A stretch of 43,947 nt of DNA from an uncultured Lachnospiraceae bacterium (GCA_910577175.1 CAJTLU010000020.1:1-43947), one strand, 5' to 3'; positions 16,342-24,765 are shown, counted from the stretch's first letter. Translations and numbers: made by a program. The notes: generated by a model not told the origin, from the sequence alone.

Positions 16342-16714
16342 GTGGTGTTGTTAGTTACTCAAAGACATCCAGATAAAAAGGCTGGTGGGCAGTGGGAATT
16401 TACTGGTGGTGGAGTTCTTGCAGGAGAAACAACTCTATTAGCGGCATCTCGTGAAGTGAAAGAGGAGTTGGGTGTTTGCTTAGATGAAGCAGAGTTAAAA
16501 CTGTACGAATTATAAACACAGAAATTATTTTATGGATATTTATGTAGTTAGAAAAGATTTAAAAGATGAAGAAGTTATATTGGATAAAAGTGAAGTAGTG
16601 GACTGGACATGGTTGTCTAAAAGTGAAATTGAACAGTTTATTGAAACTGGGAAAATGGTTCGTTCTGTTGGAATAAGATATAAAATGTTTGGAATGAATT
16701 TGATGGAGAATTAA
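16342..16714 (+). pseudogene. NUDIX hydrolase, 5'-truncated and frameshifted
   Basis: From 16342 the frame reads LLVTQRHPDKKAGGQWEFTG followed by a complete NUDIX box (GGGVLAGETTLLAASREVKE, then ELG), to a stop at about 16515. A one-base shift near 16505 lets the protein continue as NYFMDIYVVRKDLKDEEVIL and WTWLSKSEIEQFIETGK to 16714, the normal end of this family. The usual first 35 or so residues are missing as well. Two defects make it a pseudogene. Confidence 0.75.
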
Positions 16715-16819
16715 ATTTTTTCTTCAACAAATTCCAATAGGTCGAACAGTTTGATAAACTTGAATTGGTCGAATAGATGAAAATTTGAATTTAACAAACA
16801 GGAGAGAGGCAGATTTAAA

Positions 16820-17791
16820 TTGCTGACTGATATTATAGAGGAGCGATTTTTAAAAAAGTTAGGTGCAGAAAGCTTTAACGAACGAATCAGTATTGTAGAG
16901 AAATACAAAAAACAATGGGAGCTGTCTGAAATAGAATTTAAGTCAGAGTTTTCCACTAACAGCCTGATTTTCTATGCGGTTTCAAAACGATATGGTAAGG
17001 TTATTCTCAAAATTCTTATCAACAATGGTTTTGACAAGGAAATACTGGCATTAAAATTGTTTCAAGGTGAGAATTTTTGTAAACTTTATGAGTATTCATT
17101 TGATGATAAGGTATACATAATGGAACGAATTGTGCCTGCCTATACTTTATATGAAAGTGCTCCCCGCAACGAACGTATTAAAATTGCAGGCGAAATATTT
17201 AAAGGACTGCACAAGACTGACTTGCCCGATAGTACATTCCCTACATACACCGAATGGTTTGAAGCTGGCAAAAAGGGTACAAAAAATCGTGAGGATTGTG
17301 AAGAATTGTATCAGTATCTTGACAGTGCAGAGCGAATGCTTACAGATATATGCAAAAAGTATTCTCGCAATCTTCTGCTGCACGGTGATTTACACCATGA
17401 GAATATACTTAAAAATGAAAATGGAGGCTATACGGTTATTGACCCTAAAGGCGTAATAGGCGACCCTGTATTTGATTTATCGAGATTTATACTTGATGAG
17501 TTTAGAGATGATTTGACCTCAGAGCCAAAGGATGTAGTAATTGATTTCGTACAAAAGCTTGGTGACGGTGTAGGTATTCCTTGTGAGATTTTATTGCGCT
17601 GTTTGTATATTGAAACGGTCATTTGGCTTTTCAGAGAGGAACTTGCAAACGGAGAAAGTCTTGAAGAATGCCAGCAGCTGATTACTAATATGAAAGTTGC
17701 GTATGAGTTTGCTCACAGCAGGAAAGAAAAATATATGGGTGACAATATCGAAGGAAAAGAATTAAGAGAAGTAATGTACACGTTATCATGA
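16820..17791 (+). CDS. Aminoglycoside-phosphotransferase-like kinase, APH(6)-type
   Basis: 323 residues from TTG 16820, with GGAGAGAGG upstream. The kinase core is intact: LKLFQGENFCKLYEYSFDD (hinge region before YIMERIV), the catalytic loop LLLHGDLHHENIL (HGDxHxxN) and the metal-binding VIDPKGVIGDPVFDLSRF (IDPxG, D). The IDPKGVIGDP pattern is typical of streptomycin/hydroxyurea-type kinases. Whether it confers resistance is unknown; family members phosphorylate aminoglycosides or small metabolites. AT-rich, monocistronic, closed by a clear terminator. The first 70 residues look less family-like, so the N-terminal domain may be unusual. Confidence 0.85.
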   Translation: MLTDIIEERFLKKLGAESFNERISIVEKYKKQWELSEIEFKSEFSTNSLIFYAVSKRYGKVILKILINNGFDKEILALKLFQGENFCKLYEYSFDDKVYIMERIVPAYTLYESAPRNERIKIAGEIFKGLHKTDLPDSTFPTYTEWFEAGKKGTKNREDCEELYQYLDSAERMLTDICKKYSRNLLLHGDLHHENILKNENGGYTVIDPKGVIGDPVFDLSRFILDEFRDDLTSEPKDVVIDFVQKLGDGVGIPCEILLRCLYIETVIWLFREELANGESLEECQQLITNMKVAYEFAHSRKEKYMGDNIEGKELREVMYTLS

Positions 17792-17868
17792 ATTGTAATT
17801 CGTAAGAACAGAAACTTTCAGGTTGTACCTGAGTTTATGTAAAAAGAATTATATACATATGACCTAAG

Positions 17869-17903
17869 AGCCATTGTGGAGAAATCTACAGTGGCTTTTT
17901 TTT
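17869..17903 (+). terminator. Rho-independent terminator of the APH(6)-type gene
   Basis: AGCCATTGTGGA (17869-17880), GAAA loop, TCTACAGTGGCT (17885-17896), pairing throughout with two G-U pairs, then a run of T. Confidence 0.85.
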
Positions 17904-18012
17904 ATGCAATGAAACCCAGGGGGATACTAAAAAGTCCTTGACATTTCGTTTCAGGTGAAGTGAATCTGTATGATTTTGGTGAAGTCAGGCTGCAGGAATT
18001 TATGGAGGAGTT

Positions 18013-18948
18013 ATGAACGAAGAGATAATTGCAAGACTATGGATGGAGCGCTTCTCGAAAGCCCTACAGTTTATCGGGCGCTGCACAGTAGGGCAGGGCA
18101 ATTATGTTTACATAGTGAAATGTGCAGGGGAGAAGTATGTCATCCGGTGCAGTACGGAGCGGGGGGCTTACGAGCCTGCAATTTATTGGCTGGAACGGCT
18201 GGAGCCGCTTCAAATCCCTGTTCCAAGGGTATTTGCCAAAGGAAGGTTTGAGGGATACGAGTATCTGATTTTATCGTATCTGGAAGGAAAGGATATCGGG
18301 CTTGTCTATCCGCAACTGACAACGGAAGAGAAGAGGGAGATCGCAAGGGAAGTCGTAGCAATCCAGAACCGGGTTGCGGCATTGGAGCTTGAGAATCTGG
18401 AGCCGGACTGGTCGTGGGATTTATTTATCCGGAATATGCTGGAGAGGGCAGAGCAGCGTATTGCCGAAAATGGTTATTATTTTGAGGTGGAAAAGGTAGA
18501 GCGTCTCCGGAGGTGCGCCGGGCAGTTTGAGGACTATTTTGCAAGGATAAAGCCGGTTGCCTATCTGGACGATATCAGCAGTAAAAATTTACTGATTCAC
18601 AATGGGCGGCTATCTGGTATTATCGATATAGACTGGATGGGAACCGGTGACCGGCTGACCTTTGCTGCCCTGACCAATATGGTGTTGCTTGACCTTGGGT
18701 ATGCTACGGATTACGTGGAGTACATTTTGGAGGAGATGCAGGCGGATGAGGAGGAAAGAAAGGCATTTTTGTTTTATACCCTGCTGTTTTGCGTAGATTT
18801 TATGGGGGAGCGCGGCATGCAGTTTCTGGATAAGAGGGTAGAGGTAAATGAACGGATTGTGGACCGGCTGAATGGCATCTATGACCGGCTGTGGGAGGAA
18901 TGGCAAAGAGTACAAGGAGGAAAGGAAAATGGCAGTAAGTTTTTATGA
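18013..18948 (+). CDS. Phosphotransferase (APH/choline-kinase-like)
   Basis: 311 residues, ATG 18013 seven bases after GGAGG. The fold is kinase-like: VGQGNYVYIVKCAGEKYVIR (glycine-rich loop and lysine), the hinge YEYLILSYLEG, catalytic loop YLDDISSKNLLIHNG (the usual HxD is LDD but the aspartate and asparagine remain) and IIDIDWMGTGDRL (metal-binding DxD). Family members phosphorylate aminoglycosides, macrolides or sugars/amines. It overlaps the NUDIX gene by 20 bases and so heads a three-gene operon. A short in-frame tail upstream (ending EFMEEL) suggests another gene was cut away here. Confidence 0.85.
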   Translation: MNEEIIARLWMERFSKALQFIGRCTVGQGNYVYIVKCAGEKYVIRCSTERGAYEPAIYWLERLEPLQIPVPRVFAKGRFEGYEYLILSYLEGKDIGLVYPQLTTEEKREIAREVVAIQNRVAALELENLEPDWSWDLFIRNMLERAEQRIAENGYYFEVEKVERLRRCAGQFEDYFARIKPVAYLDDISSKNLLIHNGRLSGIIDIDWMGTGDRLTFAALTNMVLLDLGYATDYVEYILEEMQADEEERKAFLFYTLLFCVDFMGERGMQFLDKRVEVNERIVDRLNGIYDRLWEEWQRVQGGKENGSKFL

Positions 18949-19354
18949 AGAGGCAGAGGATGCGTTATTAAAATTTGCAGTTATTATAGCAAGGATGGGA
19001 AATCAATATGTGTTTTGTAAGCACAGGAAAAGGGATACATGGGAAATTCCCGGAGGACGCCGGGAGCCCGGAGAGAGTATTCTGGATACGGCAAAACGGG
19101 AGCTGTGGGAGGAGACCGGGGCGCTTCAATTTCATATACAGCCGGTTTGTGTGTATTCTGTCAGCGCTGACAAAAGTCTTGACGGGCAGGAGTCGTTCGG
19201 AATGCTGTATTATGCTGAGATTCAGTCAGTGGAAGAGGAATTGCATAAGGAGATTGAGCGGATTATTGTGACGGACCGGCTGCCGGAGCAGTGGACGTAC
19301 CCGGAAATACAGCCGGAGCTGATAAAAGAAGCCAGGAGAAGGGGGATTTTATGA
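18929..19354 (+). CDS. NUDIX hydrolase
   Basis: 141 residues from ATG 18929, eight bases after AAGGAGG inside the previous gene; earlier in-frame ATGs lack a site. NUDIX box: GGRREPGESILDTAKRELWE followed by ETG, complete. The preceding RDTWEIPGG is the usual lead-in. The partner genes before and after overlap it by 20 and 4 bases, so the kinase, hydrolase and acetyltransferase are made together. Substrate not evident. Confidence 0.9.
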   Translation: MAVSFYEEAEDALLKFAVIIARMGNQYVFCKHRKRDTWEIPGGRREPGESILDTAKRELWEETGALQFHIQPVCVYSVSADKSLDGQESFGMLYYAEIQSVEEELHKEIERIIVTDRLPEQWTYPEIQPELIKEARRRGIL

Positions 19355-19785
19355 TAAGAGAGGTAAAGGACACTGATTTTGAGGGGTTGATGGAGCTGTA
19401 TATGCAGCTGCATGACAATCCGATGCCGGAGAAGTCCCATGAAATGATGGACTTGTGGAAGCGGATTCTGGAGGATAAAAATCATCACATTATTGTAGCG
19501 GAGGTTGACGGGAGGATTGTATCCTCCTGCGTCTGCGTGATAATTCCGAACCTGACGCATCACCAGCAGTCCTATGCCTTTATTGAGAATGTAGTGACGG
19601 CAGAGGACTGCCGGAACCAGGGGTTCGCGACCGCCTGCCTGAACTATGCGAAGGAGCTGGCGGAAAAAGAAAACTGCTATAAGATGATGCTGCTGACCGG
19701 CTCTAAAAAGGAGAGTACCTTAAACTTTTACCGGAAAGCCGGGTACAATAGTGAGGATAAGACGGCGTTTATCCAGTGGCTTTAA
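19351..19785 (+). CDS. GNAT family N-acetyltransferase
   Basis: 144 residues. ATG 19351 overlaps the NUDIX stop (ATGA), with GGAGAAGGGGG before it. Typical GNAT elements: VAEVDGRIVSSCVCVIIPN, IENVVTAEDCRNQGFATAC (the Q/RxxGxA loop) and LNFYRKAGYNSEDKTAF at the end. This layout is common for small-molecule acetylation. It ends the three-gene operon; a hairpin follows at 19800. Confidence 0.88.
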   Translation: MIREVKDTDFEGLMELYMQLHDNPMPEKSHEMMDLWKRILEDKNHHIIVAEVDGRIVSSCVCVIIPNLTHHQQSYAFIENVVTAEDCRNQGFATACLNYAKELAEKENCYKMMLLTGSKKESTLNFYRKAGYNSEDKTAFIQWL

Positions 19786-19797
19786 GGGAAAGAAAAG

Positions 19798-19834
19798 CGG
19801 GGCGGCCGCGTGCTTGACGTGGTCGCCCCGAAAG
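19798..19834 (-). terminator. Strong GC hairpin between convergent genes
   Basis: CGGGGCGGCCGCG pairs with CGTGGTCGCCCCG around a short loop. On the minus strand it is followed by a T-rich tract, so it ends the hemerythrin transcript; a small second hairpin AAAGG/CCTTT with T-run overlaps the 3' end for the plus strand. Confidence 0.7.
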
Positions 19835-19845
19835 GTAAAGCGCCT

Positions 19846-21192
19846 TTATTTTTTCTTTCTTTGTTTAAAGTAATTGTCAATTACCTTTTTGATTTCTTCC
19901 GGCTTCATGGTCTTTAGCATGTAGCCGGTCGCTTTTAAGGACATGACATTTTTAACGCTTTCCTTATCGCCCCTGCCGGTCAGGAAAATAACAGGAATAT
20001 CTGCTGTTTCCTCCTCGGAGCGAATCATTTCGAGGGTCTGTCTGCCGTCGCAGATAGGCATTTCATAATCCAGAAGAATTAAATCCGGTCTGTTTCTGGC
20101 GATGCATTTTAGTGCAGCGCTTGCAGAGTTTGCAAGTACAACGTCATAGTCGCTTCCTAAAAGCATTTTCATGGCATGCTGTACGACATCTGAATCATCG
20201 ACAATCAGAATCTGTTCCTTCTCCGTCGTTTTTCCTTTATCCAGATATTTCTTGATTTCACTCGTCACATTCCGCGGATTTAGCGTAAGCCCGAGCTCTC
20301 CGCCGGAAGCGCCAGGTGAAAGGATGCAGAAGCCAAAATATCCTTCTCCGGTATTAAACAGGAGACTGCATTCCGGAGTCTGCTCATTAAACTCCTTTGA
20401 AAACTGTTCATATGTAAGCAAATGTTCCTTCTCAAGATTAAATAAGCCGAGTGAAGGGAAGGATGACTTGATGCAGTCCATAAACTGCAGCGTAATATAT
20501 CTTGTGGCGTTAATAATAAGGTCGTCTATTTTGTCAAACCGGATACCGAGCATCTGTCCGACTGTACTTGTAAGAAGAACCTCCTCGAAAATCAGAATAA
20601 CATCCCATTTTTTGCCCTGTTCCGAGGAATACACGAGCTTATAATAAAATCCTTTGCCGAAGTCCTCCGCGCCGTAGTGGTCGCTGACAACGCGCGTTTC
20701 CAGCTTGAACATATCGTTGACCGTTTTTATAATTGTCTGCTCAAGCGCGGTGATTACCTCCTCCGAAGGAAGATTGCCCCACTTGCTTTTGACCTTTCCG
20801 GTAATTGTACTGTCCTCTGTTAAGGTATGTGCAGTCATCCAGCCGATACAGACACCAAGAAAGTGCCTGACAGCATCCAGGGAAAAATTGCCCTCTACCA
20901 GCTCTTCCTCCAGGGCAGGGAGTGTTTTGGCCTTGAAATTGTCATGGAGGCGCTTGTGCATCGGGTAGCCTTCAAAATTGATGGAATCCATATATTCCTC
21001 TTCTTTAGCAAAATGCTCCATAACATGATTCTTAAAGTATTTAATGCCTTCGCGGCCGACCCACTCGATTTTGGACTCATGTTCGCTCATGGACAGTAAT
21101 TTATTCATAATAGAAAAAAGCTGCTTATGATCTTTGTCAATAAAATCTACTCCTATATTGAAGCGCTCCTGCCACTCCAGTTTTTCACTCAT
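19846..21192 (-). CDS. Bacteriohemerythrin fused to a CheX-like domain and a receiver domain
   Basis: 448 residues from ATG 21192, after AAGGAGG. Residues 1-130 are a hemerythrin with all seven expected iron ligands: H22, H60, E64, H79, H83, H122 and D127, so it should bind a di-iron centre and oxygen. Residues of about 140-320 resemble the CheX/CheC group of small chemotaxis phosphatases or sensor proteins, without a sure motif. Residues of about 325-448 are a response-regulator receiver: IVDDSD acidic pair, phospho-acceptor D375 in LLDYEMP, T405, K427. No DNA-binding or enzyme output is present. It may sense oxygen or redox and signal by protein contact. It is monocistronic. Confidence 0.88.
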   Translation of the reverse strand: MSEKLEWQERFNIGVDFIDKDHKQLFSIMNKLLSMSEHESKIEWVGREGIKYFKNHVMEHFAKEEEYMDSINFEGYPMHKRLHDNFKAKTLPALEEELVEGNFSLDAVRHFLGVCIGWMTAHTLTEDSTITGKVKSKWGNLPSEEVITALEQTIIKTVNDMFKLETRVVSDHYGAEDFGKGFYYKLVYSSEQGKKWDVILIFEEVLLTSTVGQMLGIRFDKIDDLIINATRYITLQFMDCIKSSFPSLGLFNLEKEHLLTYEQFSKEFNEQTPECSLLFNTGEGYFGFCILSPGASGGELGLTLNPRNVTSEIKKYLDKGKTTEKEQILIVDDSDVVQHAMKMLLGSDYDVVLANSASAALKCIARNRPDLILLDYEMPICDGRQTLEMIRSEEETADIPVIFLTGRGDKESVKNVMSLKATGYMLKTMKPEEIKKVIDNYFKQRKKK

Positions 21193-21484
21193 ACATACTT
21201 CCTCCTTAACTACATTGAAAATAATTGAGCTGTTTCTTTTTATCATACCATAAAACTGGAAGGAATAAAATACTTTTTTGTAAAAATTAGCGTTTGTTAG
21301 TATGCTATTTTATATGTCGCCGTATGTTCCAAAGACAGCACGCGGCTGCCGCAGCTTTCCAGGGTTGTCCAAAGGGTGTAGGGATTAAAGAGAAGGGACT
21401 CTTGATTTTTGTCTGCTGGTTCGATAGAATAAATAAAAGAAGGAATGAGGAATTTTATTTCGGAGTTGGTAAGGAGCAAGCGCT

Positions 21485-21694
21485 ATGAGCATAGTTAAGA
21501 GGAAATCGAAAAAGGAAGCGGCAGAAAACGAACAGCCGGTGATGCTTGCAGTGATGGATTCCCCGCTTGCCGGGCAAAGAATCGTAGGAGCGAGAAGGAA
21601 GTTTACGTCGGAGGTTGCCGTATTCTATGGGCTTGCGAAAGGGAGATGGAAGGAAGGCAAGGGGATTTGCCCAGGAGGAAAGGGAAATGAATAA
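21485..21694 (+). CDS. Possible small protein upstream of the MATE gene
   Basis: 69 codons, ATG 21485 with GGAG upstream; it ends eight bases into the MATE gene. The sequence (VKRKSKKEAAENEQPVMLAV, then GQRIVGARRKF) has no recognised domain and is basic. Its overlap with MATE could be coupling, or simply an open frame in a leader. The preceding 290 bases hold no other convincing gene. Confidence 0.3.
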   Translation: MSIVKRKSKKEAAENEQPVMLAVMDSPLAGQRIVGARRKFTSEVAVFYGLAKGRWKEGKGICPGGKGNE

Positions 21695-22403
21695 GGATTT
21701 GACAACGGGAAAACCGGAGACGGTGCTTTGGAGGTTCTGCCTTCCGTTGTTTGGAAGCGTTTTGTTTCAGCAGCTGTATAACATTGCGGATAGTCTGGTC
21801 GCAGGGAAATTTCTCGGAGAAAATGCGTTGGCGGCGGTGGGGAACAGTTATGAGATTACATTGATTTTTATTGCCGTTGCATTTGGATGCAATATTGGCT
21901 GCTCGGTGATTGTCGCAAGATTATACGGCTCGAAAAGTTACCGGGAGATGAAAACTGCGGTCTATACCACGATGCTTGTAAGCGCAGTATTGTGTGCAGT
22001 GCTGATATTGTTTGGAATACTCTGCGGAGAGATGCTGCTGCGGCTGATTCATACGCAGGATGAAATTCTTGCAGATTCCAGGCGGTATCTGGTTGCCTTT
22101 TTTATTGAGAAGCCTTCAGAACTGGCGCTTTCCTCCGGAATGCAGTTCCTTTTTGTGGTTGCGCCGTTCTATTTTGTAGTCTCCCTGAAGCTGGCTGCAG
22201 ACGGGGTGCTCCGGGGAGCGGGTCTGATGAAAAAGTTTATGGCGGCTACCTTTACTGACCTTGTATTGCGCGTTGTGCTTGCAATTCTGCTGGCGGAGCG
22301 TGTCGGTTATATCGGAATCTGGTGTGCATGGCCAATTGGCTGGAGCGTTGCTATGGTGATGTCGGTAGTGTTTTACAGAAAGCAGTTTGGGAAATCTGCG
22401 TAA
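21687..22403 (+). CDS. MATE-family efflux protein with a large internal deletion
   Basis: 238 residues from ATG 21687 (AGGAGG upstream), about half the usual 450. The first half is a normal MATE start: GKPETVLWRFCLPLFGSVLF, QQLYNIADSLVAGKFLGENA, ALAAVGNSYEITLIF. At about residue 135 (ADSRRYL) the sequence jumps, in frame, to a segment that belongs near the end of the family (FVVAPFYFVVSLKLAADGVL, then LRGAGLMKKF and the final helices). Roughly 200 residues, including the join of the two pseudo-symmetrical halves, are missing. It is probably non-functional, though the reading frame is intact and it could still make a membrane protein. Confidence 0.8.
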   Translation: MNKDLTTGKPETVLWRFCLPLFGSVLFQQLYNIADSLVAGKFLGENALAAVGNSYEITLIFIAVAFGCNIGCSVIVARLYGSKSYREMKTAVYTTMLVSAVLCAVLILFGILCGEMLLRLIHTQDEILADSRRYLVAFFIEKPSELALSSGMQFLFVVAPFYFVVSLKLAADGVLRGAGLMKKFMAATFTDLVLRVVLAILLAERVGYIGIWCAWPIGWSVAMVMSVVFYRKQFGKSA

Positions 22404-22445
22404 AGGCGGAATCCGTTGATAGTAAAAATAGTTATCATTCAGAAG

Positions 22446-22480
22446 AAGGGACTGTCGCACGAAGGGCAGCCCCTTTTTCT
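22446..22480 (+). terminator. Terminator after the MATE gene
   Basis: AAGGG at 22446-22450 to CCCCTT at 22470-22475 with CTG/CAG inside, then TTTTT. Shares the core of the hairpins at 13418 and 31332. Confidence 0.75.
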
Positions 22481-22524
22481 ATTGCTAAGAAGCGCTTTGC
22501 ATATCCTGTATCTGCGGGCAGATA

Positions 22525-23028
22525 CTAGGAACGGTGCGGCTGTATAAGCTCAGTCGGGTCTTTGATAACGCCGCAGGCGATTTTTTCACCGGAATTGCCG
22601 GACGGCTGGCTGATAAAGTCATCCGGGTGGCGGTGAATGACAACAGAGCGGTTTAAAATCATAGGGATGGTTAAGTAACTGTCATACACAATAGTCCAGA
22701 CATAGCCGTCGTTGGAAAGAAGGGTCGGCAGGTCGCCGGCATGTTCCGGGTGCGGGACATTGTCCGGGTTGTAATGTTCTCCGGTATTTTCAAAATTGTT
22801 GGAGCAGTCCCCCTTTTCATGTATATGAAACGCAAAGAACGCCGGAGCATCGGGATTATCATCAGGGAGACCAGTGATTTCCGCAGCGATTAGAAGGCCC
22901 GATTCCGGAAGGGCATAGAATTTTACAATGCCGACGATATCCGGATGCTCCGCATTTCCTTGCAGAACGGCGACGGCATCTGGCAGGTCCTCGGTAAGAA
23001 GGGAAAGAAAAAGATTTTCTGTTTGCAT
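22525..23028 (-). CDS. sodC: Cu/Zn superoxide dismutase-family protein
   Basis: 167 residues; start at ATG 23028 with GAGG before it, in preference to an upstream TTG. The copper and zinc ligands are present in order: FHIHEKGDC (two His and the disulfide Cys), HYNPDNVPHPEHAGDLP (bridging and zinc His, Asp), and VIHRHPDDFISQPSGNSGEK (last copper His), with CGVI closing. There is no signal peptide, unusual because most bacterial SodC are exported; an intracellular variant is possible. It would turn superoxide into oxygen and peroxide. Single gene, convergent with the MATE gene. Confidence 0.88.
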   Translation of the reverse strand: MQTENLFLSLLTEDLPDAVAVLQGNAEHPDIVGIVKFYALPESGLLIAAEITGLPDDNPDAPAFFAFHIHEKGDCSNNFENTGEHYNPDNVPHPEHAGDLPTLLSNDGYVWTIVYDSYLTIPMILNRSVVIHRHPDDFISQPSGNSGEKIACGVIKDPTELIQPHRS

Positions 23029-23106
23029 GACAGACCTCAAGGAGTCTTTCTAACAGTGTATGCAGAAATGTGAGATGGTTGCGGGAAAAATTTCAAAATG
23101 AGATGG

Positions 23107-23158
23107 CGAACAAATATTTGTTTTTACTATTGAAAATCGAACAAATGTATGATATTAT
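23107..23158 (+). promoter_or_regulatory. Promoter of the DNA-repair pair with SOS-like boxes
   Basis: TTGAAA (23130-23135), 17-base spacer, TATTAT (23153-23158). Inside the spacer is CGAACAAATGTATG (23138-23151), close to the LexA box CGAACnnnnGTTCG, and upstream CGAACAAATATTTGTT (23107-23122) repeats the left half within a palindrome. LexA control is plausible but imperfect in the right half. Confidence 0.5.
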
Positions 23159-23178
23159 AAAAGCAAAGGAGGAGCAGT

Positions 23179-24765
23179 ATGGTACTGAATGAAGCGTTAT
23201 CCATGGAGCAGAAGCTCGGGATTCTGGCGGATGCGGCAAAGTATGATGTTGCCTGCACCTCCAGCGGTATGCAGAGGGATGGGAAAAGCGGTGCTATCGG
23301 AAATTCGATTGCGGCAGGAATCTGTCATTCCTTTTCCGCAGACGGCAGATGTATTTCATTACTTAAAGTATTGTTTACGAATGAGTGCATTTACGACTGC
23401 AAGTATTGTATGAACCGTTCCTCCAATGACGTTCCGCGTGCCAGTTTTACGCCGCGGGAGCTATGCGAGCTGACGATAGGCTTTTATAAACGGAACTATA
23501 TTGAGGGGTTGTTTTTGAGTTCTGGCATTCTGCACACGCCGGACTATACGATGGAGCTGATTTGTAAGACGCTCCGGATGCTGCGGGAGGAGTACCGGTT
23601 CCGTGGGTATATTCACTGTAAAGCGATACCGGGAGCGAATCCTCTGCTGGTTGAGTATGCAGGGTGGTATGCCGACCGTATGAGCGTGAATCTGGAGCTG
23701 CCGACGAATGAAGGGCTGCGCAGCCTTGCGCCGAACAAAACACGAAAAAACATCCTGCGGCCGATGCGCCAGATTCAGTCAGGGATTGCGGAAAGCAGGA
23801 AAGAGCTTGGCTTCATGGGAGGGAATCACAGCGCCTACTGGTATACAAACCGGGCGGCAGAGCAGGCAGGGCTTGAAGAGCGTTTCAGGGCAGGACAGAT
23901 AGGACAGGCTGTTACACCTTCGGAGAGAGGGAGGATACCAGAGGAGAAGACAGGAGAGACAGGACGGAGTCTTGAGACAGCGCTGGGAGCAGAGGTACCA
24001 CTGGCAGCGGACGCGGCTCTGGCAGACGAAGGGAGCCGGACCGGGAGACCGGCGCCTGCTCCGGCAGGACTTTCTCTGTTAAAGGAGGTCGGCGTACCGT
24101 CAGGGCGCGGGTTTGCTGCGGCAGGACAGAGTACGCAGATGATTATAGGAGCGACACCGGAAACGGATTATCAGCTGGTTTCCGTAGCAGAGGCACTTTA
24201 TCAGAAGTTTGATTTAAAGCGGGTGTTTTACTCGGCATTTGTGAAGGTCAATGATGATACGAGTCTGCCGGACCTGCCGGGAGGTCCGCCGCTTTTGCGG
24301 GAGCACAGACTCTATCAGGCGGACTGGCTGATGCGTTATTACGGCTTCCGGGCGGGAGAGCTGCTTACGGAGAAGCGGCCGAATTTTAATCCGGTGCTGG
24401 ACCCGAAGTGCGACTGGGCAGTACATCATCTGGAGCTGTTTCCGGTGGAGGTGCTGAAGGCGGACTATTTTCTGCTGCTTCGCGTGCCGGGGGTCGGGCC
24501 GAAGTCGGCGAAACGGATTGTGGAGGCGCGGCGCGGCGGTGCGCTTTCGTTTGAGGATTTAAAGAAAATCGGTGTAGTGCTGAAGCGGGCACAGTATTTT
24601 ATTACCTGCGGCGGCAGAACGCTCGGGGTGTTGCCGTCCAATGAGGCGTACATTACACAAAGCCTGACTTTGGGCGAGCGGCTTCCGAAGAATTTAAAGG
24701 AAGCGCTTTACGGGCATCAGATGTCATTGTTTGAGCTGCCGGGCTTTGAAACGGCGGCAGGATAA
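23179..24765 (+). CDS. Putative DNA modification/repair radical SAM protein (TIGR03916-type)
   Basis: 528 residues, ATG 23179 after AAGGAGGAGC. The start MEQKLGILADAAKYDVACTS and the cluster CIYDCKYC (CxxxCxxC, near residue 75), then RSSNDVPRASFTPRE, are typical of the radical SAM family that accompanies uracil-DNA-glycosylase-like proteins. The C-terminus has a helix-hairpin-helix (LLRVPGVGPKSAKRIVEARR) and GVVLKRAQYFITCGG for DNA contact. Between about residues 213 and 310 lies an insertion of roughly 95 residues, low-complexity and rich in Gly, Ala, Glu and Arg, that the family normally lacks. It forms an operon with the next gene, 18 bases away. Confidence 0.88.
   Translation: MVLNEALSMEQKLGILADAAKYDVACTSSGMQRDGKSGAIGNSIAAGICHSFSADGRCISLLKVLFTNECIYDCKYCMNRSSNDVPRASFTPRELCELTIGFYKRNYIEGLFLSSGILHTPDYTMELICKTLRMLREEYRFRGYIHCKAIPGANPLLVEYAGWYADRMSVNLELPTNEGLRSLAPNKTRKNILRPMRQIQSGIAESRKELGFMGGNHSAYWYTNRAAEQAGLEERFRAGQIGQAVTPSERGRIPEEKTGETGRSLETALGAEVPLAADAALADEGSRTGRPAPAPAGLSLLKEVGVPSGRGFAAAGQSTQMIIGATPETDYQLVSVAEALYQKFDLKRVFYSAFVKVNDDTSLPDLPGGPPLLREHRLYQADWLMRYYGFRAGELLTEKRPNFNPVLDPKCDWAVHHLELFPVEVLKADYFLLLRVPGVGPKSAKRIVEARRGGALSFEDLKKIGVVLKRAQYFITCGGRTLGVLPSNEAYITQSLTLGERLPKNLKEALYGHQMSLFELPGFETAAG

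Noticed and set aside
16020..16714. Intact integrative element
   Set aside because: Only a TnpW-like gene and fragments; no integrase, relaxase or repeats that could be attachment sites.
21294..21488. 64-codon frame before the small basic ORF
   Set aside because: No ribosome site and no protein-like pattern.
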